Under the pieces are notes generated by a model. It did no database searches. It was not told the origin of the DNA and saw only the letters and a list, made by a program, of their open reading frames with translations. DNA of 6,801 bases, taken from contig RFIV01000304.1 of assembly GCA_003695085.1 (NCBI GenBank), forward strand, positions 1 through 6,801, given 5' to 3'. This document shows, in pieces, positions 1 through 5,449 of this stretch; position 1 is the first letter of the stretch, and each line of letters begins with the position of its first letter. The DNA is from Gammaproteobacteria bacterium. Lineage in GTDB: Bacteria; Pseudomonadota; Gammaproteobacteria; Pseudomonadales; Oleiphilaceae. The position numbers and the translations under genes were made by a program.

Positions 1-614
1 ACGGCTGGCCGGTCGGTATCATTGGCAACAACGGCCCCATCACCCCCAAGGGCGCGGCCAAGGCGAGCCAGTTCATTCAGCTCTGCGAACAGAGCCACAG
101 CGCCTTGCTGTTCCTGCACAACACCACCGGTTTCATGGTCGGCACCGACTCCGAGCAGAACGGCGTCATCAAGCATGGTTCGAAGATGATCCAGGCCGTG
201 GCCAATGCCCGGGTTCCGCGTATCACCCTCGTCGTAGGCGGCTCCTATGGCGCGGGCAACTACGCCATGTGCGGCCGCGGACTCGACCCGCGCTTCATCT
301 TTGCCTGGCCCAACTCGCGCACTGCCGTCATGGGCGGCGCACAGGCGGGCAAGGTATTGCGCATCGTTACCGAGGAAAAACAGCGCAAGATGGGCATGGA
401 GCCCGACCCGAAGATGCTGGATGCCATTGAGCAGGCCACGGCCCAGAAACTGGAACAGGGTTCGACCGCGCTCTATGGCACTGCCCGCCTCTGGGATGAT
501 GGCCTCATCGACCCGCGTGACAGCCGCGCCGTGCTCAGCGAAGTACTGTCCATCTGTTACGAAGCCGAAGCCCGGAGCCTGCGGCCCATTACCTTCGGCG
601 TGGCCCGATTCTGA
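1..614 (+). CDS. atuC: Geranyl-CoA carboxylase, beta (carboxyltransferase) subunit, 5'-truncated
   Basis: The reading frame is open from the window edge (first full codon at base 3) to TGA at 612-614. It shows the last 203 residues of a protein that is usually about 540 residues long. It begins GWPVGIIGNNGPITPKGAAK, the start of the C-terminal carboxyltransferase half. It then has FIQLCEQ, LFLHNTTGFMVG and the glycine-rich GGSYGAGNYAMCGRG stretch (bases 237-281), which in this family forms part of the acyl-CoA/biotin site. The ATG at base 105 is internal, not a start. The subunit transfers CO2 from biotin on AtuF to the beta-methyl group of cis-geranyl-CoA in the cytoplasm. The close relative methylcrotonyl-CoA carboxylase is hard to exclude from this half alone, because the known selectivity position lies in the missing N-terminal half. 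The call of geranyl-CoA carboxylase rests on gene order, the PITPKGA and MGGAQAG segments and the FGVAR C-terminus. Confidence 0.86.
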   Translation, partial: GWPVGIIGNNGPITPKGAAKASQFIQLCEQSHSALLFLHNTTGFMVGTDSEQNGVIKHGSKMIQAVANARVPRITLVVGGSYGAGNYAMCGRGLDPRFIFAWPNSRTAVMGGAQAGKVLRIVTEEKQRKMGMEPDPKMLDAIEQATAQKLEQGSTALYGTARLWDDGLIDPRDSRAVLSEVLSICYEAEARSLRPITFGVARF

Positions 615-617
615 CAG

Positions 618-625
618 AACAATAA
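618..625 (+). promoter_or_regulatory. Perfect AAnAAnAA motif in the atuD leader (possible Hfq/Crc site)
   Basis: The 24-base spacer between atuC and atuD contains AACAATAA, a perfect match to AAnAAnAA, ending 13 bases before the atuD ATG and just before its ribosome binding sequence. In Pseudomonas such A-rich motifs near start codons are bound by Hfq together with Crc to block translation during carbon catabolite repression. The match is seen in the sequence. The function is inferred, and a short A-rich leader can give such a match by chance. Confidence 0.4.
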
Positions 626-626
626 C

Positions 627-631
627 GAGGA
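627..631 (+). promoter_or_regulatory. Ribosome binding site of atuD
   Basis: GAGGA lies 7 bases before the ATG at 639. It is a modest Shine-Dalgarno match and supports this start. The flanking bases CGAGGACAAA recur exactly in front of atuG. Confidence 0.6.
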
Positions 632-638
632 CAAAGAC

Positions 639-1802
639 ATGCTTTTCACTCAGGAACACAACGAACTGCGCCGCACCGTCCGCAACTTCGTGGAGAACGA
701 ACTCAATCCCCACGCCGACGAATGGGAAAAGGCCGGTGAGTTTCCCATTCACGATGTCTTCAAGCGTATGGGTGAACTGGGCCTGCTGGGCATTCACAAG
801 CCGGAACAGTACGGTGGCATGGGGCTCGATTACAGCTACAACATGGTCGCCGCCGAAGAGCTGGGCTGCTGCGCGGCAGGCGGCGTCGCCCTGTCCATCG
901 GGGTGCAGACCGATATGTGCACGCCCGCACTGGCGCGTTTCGGCTCAGACGAACTGAAGGAAGAATTTCTGGCACCGGCCATTCGTGGCGAAGCCGTCGG
1001 CTGTATCGGCGTCAGCGAACCCGGTGCCGGTTCGGACGTCGCCGGGTTGAAAACCACGGCCCGCAGTGACGGCGACGACTACATCATCAACGGCACCAAG
1101 ATGTGGATCACCAACGCCCCCAAGGCCGACTTCATGTGCCTGCTGGCCAACACCTCCGAAGGGGCGGTTCACAAGAACAAATCCCTTATCATCGTGCCCA
1201 TGAACCTGCCCGGCATCGAGGTAGCCCCGAAGCTGAACAAGCTCGGCATGCGCAGCTCGGAAACCGCCCAGGTGTTCTTCGACGATGTCCGCGTGCCCAA
1301 GCGCAACCTGATCGGCGCCGAAGGCATGGGCTTCATGATCCAGATGATGCAGTTTCAGGAGGAGCGTCTCTGGGGCGCTGCCAACATCATCCGCGCCCTG
1401 GATCGCTGTGTGGAACAGACCATCGGCTACTGCCGCGAGCGGGAAACCTTCGGTCAGCCGCTGATCAACAATCAGTACATCCATTTCCGCATGGCCGAAC
1501 TGCAGACCGAAATCGAAGCCCTGCGCGCGCTCACCTACCGCGCCTGTGAACTCTACATCGACGGCAAGGATGTCACTCAACTGGCCTCCATGGCCAAGCT
1601 CAAGGCCGGCCGGCTCGGACGCGAAGTCACCGACACCTGCCTGCAGTACTGGGGCGGCAACGGTTTCATGTGGGACAACCCGGTATCCCGCGCTTATCGT
1701 GACGTGCGCCTGGTCTCCATCGGCGGCGGGGCGGATGAAATCATGCTCGGCATCATCTGCAAGCTCATGGGCATCCTGCCCGGCAAGCGCAAGGAGGGCT
1801 GA
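639..1802 (+). CDS. atuD: Acyl-CoA dehydrogenase, probable citronellyl-CoA dehydrogenase
   Basis: 387 residues, full length for the family. It is a cytoplasmic flavoprotein that should introduce the alpha-beta double bond into citronellyl-CoA to give cis-geranyl-CoA, the substrate of the AtuC/AtuF carboxylase. Visible landmarks are the N-terminal helical domain (about 1-120), the FAD-domain signature GVSEPGAGSD (124-133), MWITN (155-159), RERETFGQ (266-273) and QYWGGNGF (336-343). The usual MCAD-type catalytic Glu near the C-terminus is replaced: the segment reads SIGGGADEIM, with Gly363 at that place. Glu242 in EERL sits where isovaleryl-CoA and long-chain dehydrogenases carry their base. 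The start at 639 has a ribosome binding site and 24 bases of spacer after atuC. The two frames coincide: one TGA and eight sense codons separate the proteins. Substrate is inferred from context; the family call is very secure. Confidence 0.88.
   Translation: MLFTQEHNELRRTVRNFVENELNPHADEWEKAGEFPIHDVFKRMGELGLLGIHKPEQYGGMGLDYSYNMVAAEELGCCAAGGVALSIGVQTDMCTPALARFGSDELKEEFLAPAIRGEAVGCIGVSEPGAGSDVAGLKTTARSDGDDYIINGTKMWITNAPKADFMCLLANTSEGAVHKNKSLIIVPMNLPGIEVAPKLNKLGMRSSETAQVFFDDVRVPKRNLIGAEGMGFMIQMMQFQEERLWGAANIIRALDRCVEQTIGYCRERETFGQPLINNQYIHFRMAELQTEIEALRALTYRACELYIDGKDVTQLASMAKLKAGRLGREVTDTCLQYWGGNGFMWDNPVSRAYRDVRLVSIGGGADEIMLGIICKLMGILPGKRKEG
1791..1798 (+). promoter_or_regulatory. Strong ribosome binding site of atuE
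   Basis: AAGGAGGG lies inside the last codons of atuD, 6 bases before the atuE ATG at 1805. It is the strongest Shine-Dalgarno sequence in the window and fixes the atuE start. Only two bases separate the atuD stop from this ATG. Confidence 0.8.
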
Positions 1803-1804
1803 GC

Positions 1805-2626
1805 ATGGACTGGCCCAACTTCACCACGCTACAGCTGGACGAACAATCCGGCGTGGTGCACATCTGGCTGAACCGGCCCGACGTGCGCAACGCCATGAGT
1901 CTGGACATGGTCAACGAACTCAATACCCTCTTCGAAATCGCCGATGCCAATCCGGCGATCCGGGCACTCGTCCTGCGCGGCAAGGGCGGCCACTTCTGCG
2001 CCGGCGGCGACATCCGTGATATGGCCAATGCCCGGGCGCGGGCGGCGAAGGGCGACGGTGACCCCTTCTTCGAACTCAATCGTGCCTTCGGCCGCATGAT
2101 CACACGGGCCAACCGGGTTGCCTGCCCGCTGGTTGCGGTATTGGAAGGTGCGGTGCTGGGCGGTGGGTTCGGTCTGGCCTGCGTCAGTGACATCGCCCTC
2201 GCTCACGCAGAGTGCCAGTTTGGCCTGCCCGAAACCGGGCTCGGTATTCCGCCGGCACAGATTGCGCCGTTTGTGGTGCAGCGCATCGGCCTCACCCGCG
2301 CGCGCGCCCTCGCCCTCACCGGCGCCCGGTTCGATGGCCGGACGGCGCTGCACTACGGCCTGGTTCATGAGACCGCAGAGACTGCGGAAGCACTGGAACA
2401 GACGCTCGAAAACACCCTGGAACAGATTCGCCGCTGCGCGCCAGCAGCCAACCGCACCACCAAGCGCCTGCTGCTGGAGACCCTTGAGCGTCCGCTGGAG
2501 AAAGTGCTGGATGAGGCGGCCCGGGACTTCTCCGCGGCCATTCAGGGTGAAGAAGGTCAGGAAGGCACCCTGGCCTTCATGCAAAAGCGCAAGCCCCGCT
2601 GGGCGGAGGAGCCTGACAATGCATAA
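1805..2626 (+). CDS. atuE: Crotonase-family isohexenylglutaconyl-CoA hydratase
   Basis: 273 residues, normal length for a crotonase. It should add water to isohexenylglutaconyl-CoA, the product of the AtuC/AtuF carboxylase, giving 3-hydroxy-3-isohexenylglutaryl-CoA. The first oxyanion-hole segment HFCAGGDI is at 63-70 and the second, GGGFG, at 119-123. PETGLGIPPAQIAPF follows from Pro142. By alignment with rat enoyl-CoA hydratase from memory, the second catalytic Glu is kept (Glu143), while the first (Glu144 in rat) is Gly123. The expected 20-residue spacing between the two positions is preserved. The gene starts two bases after atuD behind a strong ribosome binding site and its 3' end overlaps atuF by 8 bases, so translation of D, E and F is probably coupled. 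A methylglutaconyl-CoA hydratase of leucine breakdown is the main alternative; gene order argues for the terpene enzyme. Confidence 0.86.
   Translation: MDWPNFTTLQLDEQSGVVHIWLNRPDVRNAMSLDMVNELNTLFEIADANPAIRALVLRGKGGHFCAGGDIRDMANARARAAKGDGDPFFELNRAFGRMITRANRVACPLVAVLEGAVLGGGFGLACVSDIALAHAECQFGLPETGLGIPPAQIAPFVVQRIGLTRARALALTGARFDGRTALHYGLVHETAETAEALEQTLENTLEQIRRCAPAANRTTKRLLLETLERPLEKVLDEAARDFSAAIQGEEGQEGTLAFMQKRKPRWAEEPDNA
2605..2610 (+). promoter_or_regulatory. Ribosome binding site deciding the atuF start
   Basis: GGAGGA lies within the end of atuE, 8 bases before the ATG at 2619. The atuF frame is open much further upstream (from 2118), but only 2619 has this signal, and the protein from there begins with the standard biotin carboxylase N-terminus MHKILIANRGEIA. 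Confidence 0.8.
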
Positions 2627-4589
2627 GATACTCATTGCCAACCGCGGCGAAATTGCCTGCCGGGTCATCGACACGGCCCGCCAGCTCGGGTACACCACCG
2701 TTGCGGTATACAGTGAGGCTGACCGGCAGGCGCGTCACGTTCGGCTCGCCGACGAGTCTGTGTGTATCGGGCCGCCCGCCGTCAGTGCTTCCTACCTCAA
2801 TCAGGCAGCCATTCTCGAGGCGGCCCGTGCAACCGGCGCGGATGCGATCCATCCAGGCTACGGCTTCCTCTCGGAAAACGCAGCATTCGCTCAGGCCTGC
2901 ATCGATGCCGGCCTGACCTTCATTGGCCCTCCGGCTGAAGCCATCCGGCTCATGGGCAGCAAACGCGCGTCCAAGATCGCCATGCTCGAAGCCGGCGTGC
3001 CCTGCGTGCCCGGTTACGAAGGTGAGGACCAGTCCGACGATGCCCTGCTGGCCGCTGCACGTGACATCGGCTTTCCGGTCATGATCAAGGCTTCAGCCGG
3101 GGGCGGGGGCCGCGGCATGCGGCTCGTCCACAGCGAAAGCGAGTTCACGGATCAGTTGCACAGAGCACGCTCGGAAGCCCTCAATGCCTTCGGCTCGGAT
3201 GAGCTGATTCTGGAGAAGGCCGTCATCGCGCCGCGCCACATCGAGATTCAGGTCTTTGCAGATCAGCAGGGCAACACCCTTTACCTGCACGAACGCGACT
3301 GCTCCGTTCAGCGTCGCCACCAGAAAGTCGTTGAAGAGGCGCCCTCACCCTTTGTCACACCGGACCTGCGTCAGGCCATGGGCGAAGCCGCTGTGCAGGC
3401 TGCCCGCGCCTGCGGCTACGTAGGTGCCGGCACGGTCGAGTTTCTGGTCGATGACGCACGCAACTTCTATTTCCTGGAAATGAACACCCGCCTGCAGGTG
3501 GAGCACCCCGTCACCGAGTGCATCACCGGACAGGATCTCGTGGCCTGGCAATTGCGCGTAGCCGAAGGTGAACCGCTCCCACTGAAACAAGAGGACATCC
3601 CCATCCTGGGCCACGCCATTGAAGTGCGCCTGTATGCCGAGCATCCCGGTCAGAACTTCATGCCGCAAAGCGGCCCGGTGCTGCGCTGGGCCCCCCCATC
3701 GGGCGCAGGCATCCGCGTGGATCACGGTCTGGTGGAAGGCGCGCACGTCACGCCACACTACGACCCCATGCTTGCCAAGATCATTGCCAGTGGCCCCGAC
3801 AGGACGACAGCTATCCGCCGCCTCCGGCGCGCACTGGCCGAGACCCGTGTTCATGGTGTCACAACCAACCTGACCTACCTGCATCGCTTGCTCGGCATTT
3901 CCGAGTTCGAAACACCCGGTCCCACCACCGCATTCGCCGAAACATGGGCCGAAAAGCTCCTGGCGGCGCCGGATGACGCCACACTGTCCAGCCTGCACGC
4001 CCTGGCGGCACTGTGCCTGCACCTGCAGGGCAACCCCACGCCGTCACCCGCTTTCTGGAACAGCAGCCCCACCTCAACTCCCTATGAGTTGCGCCACGAG
4101 GACACGCTGACAGAACTTGTGCTGGTGCCCGAGCCACACACGGGCTGGCAAGCGAGACTGGGGACGAGCCACCTCGCGCTCGGCGTCGTGGCTCATCAGC
4201 CCGGCACCCTTGTCGCGACAGTCAATGGCATCAAGACATCGGTGCACTACACTCTGGCCGATCAGCAGCTCTGGATGTCTGCAATGGGCTACACCGGCGT
4301 CTGGGAAGACCTGACGCATCAGCCTGCAGCCGGTACTCAAGCCCTCGCAGAGCGGGAAATCACGGCCCCGATGGATGGCCTGGTCGTCCATGTTGCGGTC
4401 GAGCCCGGCCAGCCCGTCAGAGCTGGCGATCTCATTGCGGTGGTGGAAGCCATGAAAATGGAGCACCCGCTCCGGGCACTGGCCGATGGCACGGTCGCGA
4501 CCCTTCATGTGACACCCGGTCAGCAGGTACGTATCCGGCAGGTACTGGCAGAACTGACACTCAACGAAAGCGAGGACAAACAGGCATGA
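2619..4589 (+). CDS. atuF: Geranyl-CoA carboxylase, alpha (biotin carboxylase and biotin carrier) subunit
   Basis: 656 residues, usual size for a biotin-carrying alpha subunit. It carboxylates its own biotin using ATP and bicarbonate, and AtuC then moves the CO2 to cis-geranyl-CoA; the known P. aeruginosa enzyme is an alpha6-beta6 complex. Domains in order: biotin carboxylase N-domain starting ILIANRGEIA; ATP-grasp domain with Lys115 (GSKRASK) and glycine loop KASAGGGGRG (157-166); HERDCSVQRRHQKVVEEAPSP with Lys236; catalytic EMNTRLQVEHPVTE with Glu287, Asn289, Arg291 and Glu295; biotin carboxylase C-domain to about 445; a divergent linker/BT-type region (about 455-580); and a C-terminal biotinyl domain with EAMKMEH, the biotin-accepting lysine being Lys613. 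All expected biotin carboxylase residues are present, so it looks active. The start overlaps the atuE end by 8 bases and the stop overlaps atuG as ATGA. A methylcrotonyl-CoA carboxylase subunit is the alternative; context favours geranyl-CoA. Confidence 0.9.
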   Translation: MHKILIANRGEIACRVIDTARQLGYTTVAVYSEADRQARHVRLADESVCIGPPAVSASYLNQAAILEAARATGADAIHPGYGFLSENAAFAQACIDAGLTFIGPPAEAIRLMGSKRASKIAMLEAGVPCVPGYEGEDQSDDALLAAARDIGFPVMIKASAGGGGRGMRLVHSESEFTDQLHRARSEALNAFGSDELILEKAVIAPRHIEIQVFADQQGNTLYLHERDCSVQRRHQKVVEEAPSPFVTPDLRQAMGEAAVQAARACGYVGAGTVEFLVDDARNFYFLEMNTRLQVEHPVTECITGQDLVAWQLRVAEGEPLPLKQEDIPILGHAIEVRLYAEHPGQNFMPQSGPVLRWAPPSGAGIRVDHGLVEGAHVTPHYDPMLAKIIASGPDRTTAIRRLRRALAETRVHGVTTNLTYLHRLLGISEFETPGPTTAFAETWAEKLLAAPDDATLSSLHALAALCLHLQGNPTPSPAFWNSSPTSTPYELRHEDTLTELVLVPEPHTGWQARLGTSHLALGVVAHQPGTLVATVNGIKTSVHYTLADQQLWMSAMGYTGVWEDLTHQPAAGTQALAEREITAPMDGLVVHVAVEPGQPVRAGDLIAVVEAMKMEHPLRALADGTVATLHVTPGQQVRIRQVLAELTLNESEDKQA

Positions 4590-5416
4590 CATCAACGCTC
4601 AGGGATCGAACCATTCTCATCACGGGTGCCAGTCGCGGTATCGGTCGCGCCATGGCGCTTCGTTTTGCCCGGGAAGGCGCCCGACTGGTCCTGGCGGGCA
4701 AGACACTGGAGCCCCATCCCAAGCTGCCCGGCACGCTGCCCGAAGTCGCCGAAGAGATCCGGCAACTGGGAAGTGAAGCCCTGGTTGTGCGGTGTGATGT
4801 GCGCCATGAAGGTGAACTGGATCAGCTGGTGGAAAAATCTGTCCAGCACTTTGGGGGATTGGATATTGTCATCAACAACGCGGGGGCCATCCACCTGGCT
4901 CCCGTTGAAAAAACGCCCCTCAAGAAGTTCGACCTCATGCACCAGATCAACACGCGAGCGGTGCTTGCGCTGGCTCAGCGCGCACTCCCGGTGCTCAAGC
5001 AGTCGGACCATGCCCACATCCTCAGCCTGTCTCCGCCGCTCAATCTGGCCCCCAAATGGTTTGCCGCCTATACACCCTATACACTCACCAAGTACGGCAT
5101 GTCGATGCTCACGCTGGGGATGGCTGCAGAGTTCAGGAAATACGGCATTGCCGTCAACTCACTCTGGCCACGCACGCTGATAGCGACCGCCGCGGTGGAA
5201 CATCAGCCCGGAGGCACCGAGCTGATCAAACGGGCTCGCAAGCCCGAAATCATGGCCGACGCGGCCTGTGAGATCCTGAAGGCCGATCCCGCCACACGCA
5301 CCGGACAACACTGTATCGATGAAGACATTCTGAAAGAAGCGGGTATCACGGACCTGGAAGCCTACAAGGCTGCCCCGAATGCCGGTTCCCTGCTACCGGA
5401 TCTGTATGTAGACTGA
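4586..5416 (+). CDS. atuG: HSDL2-like short-chain dehydrogenase/reductase of the atu operon
   Basis: 276 residues, a classical Rossmann-fold NAD(P)-dependent oxidoreductase. The cofactor-binding TGASRGIG is at 13-20 and NNAG at 97-100. Asn122, Ser149, Tyr165 and Lys169 (YTLTK) form the expected catalytic set, so it looks active. The segments GKTLEPHPKLPGT (38-50), SPPLNL (149-154) and YGMSMLTLGMA match the N-terminal domain of animal HSDL2 as recalled, but the SCP2 lipid-carrier domain of HSDL2 is absent. The reaction is unknown. It may oxidise a terpenol/terpenal or act on a hydroxyacyl-CoA intermediate after the lyase step; neither is shown by the sequence. The start codon overlaps the atuF stop (ATGA), implying coupled translation; GAGG lies 10 bases upstream. 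Confidence 0.85.
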   Translation: MTSTLRDRTILITGASRGIGRAMALRFAREGARLVLAGKTLEPHPKLPGTLPEVAEEIRQLGSEALVVRCDVRHEGELDQLVEKSVQHFGGLDIVINNAGAIHLAPVEKTPLKKFDLMHQINTRAVLALAQRALPVLKQSDHAHILSLSPPLNLAPKWFAAYTPYTLTKYGMSMLTLGMAAEFRKYGIAVNSLWPRTLIATAAVEHQPGGTELIKRARKPEIMADAACEILKADPATRTGQHCIDEDILKEAGITDLEAYKAAPNAGSLLPDLYVD

Positions 5417-5423
5417 AGACCAC

Positions 5424-5431
5424 AATAACAA
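5424..5431 (+). promoter_or_regulatory. Perfect AAnAAnAA motif in the atuH leader (possible Hfq/Crc site)
   Basis: The 33-base spacer between atuG and atuH contains AATAACAA, a perfect AAnAAnAA match, and continues as AAT AAC AAC GAC AAC AGG. Five of these six triplets fit the ARN pattern bound by the distal face of Hfq. It precedes the AGGA ribosome binding site at 5439-5442 and the ATG at 5450. The match is direct; a role in catabolite repression is inferred from Pseudomonas Hfq/Crc biology. No terminator-like hairpin is visible in the spacer. Confidence 0.42.
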
Positions 5432-5438
5432 CGACAAC

Positions 5439-5442
5439 AGGA
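5439..5442 (+). promoter_or_regulatory. Ribosome binding site of atuH
   Basis: AGGA stands 7 bases before the ATG at 5450. The atuH frame is the same as that of atuG, and an in-frame TAA at 5426-5428 bounds it upstream, so 5450 is the first possible ATG. Confidence 0.55.
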
Positions 5443-5449
5443 CCGCCAC

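Noticed and set aside
105..614. Separate short gene starting at ATG 105
   Set aside because: The same frame is open to the window edge and the upstream residues continue the carboxyltransferase domain, so the ATG is internal.
1..614. Leucine-degradation methylcrotonyl-CoA carboxylase (liu) operon as the identity of the cluster
   Set aside because: The order CT, dehydrogenase, hydratase, alpha subunit, HSDL2-like SDR, FATP-type synthetase fits atu better, and no HMG-CoA lyase gene follows the alpha subunit as is usual in liu. It is not fully excluded because the key selectivity residue of the CT subunit is outside the window.
612..641. Possible stop-codon readthrough fusing AtuC to AtuD, since the frames match and only TGA separates eight sense codons from the atuD ATG
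   Set aside because: atuD has its own ribosome binding sequence and start, no recoding structure is visible, and matching frames occur by chance in one of three cases.
2118..2618. In-frame upstream extension of atuF that would give an 823-residue protein
   Set aside because: The extra part overlaps atuE in another frame, has an Arg/Pro/Ser-rich shadow composition, and the canonical biotin carboxylase N-terminus with a good ribosome binding site starts at 2619.
1829..2698. 289-codon open frame on the minus strand
   Set aside because: Antisense to atuE and the start of atuF, both strongly supported; low-complexity translation with no domain seen.
5417..5449. Internal terminator or promoter between atuG and atuH
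   Set aside because: The 33-base spacer is A/C-rich with no hairpin plus T-run and no convincing -35/-10 pair; atuH is best read as part of the same transcript.
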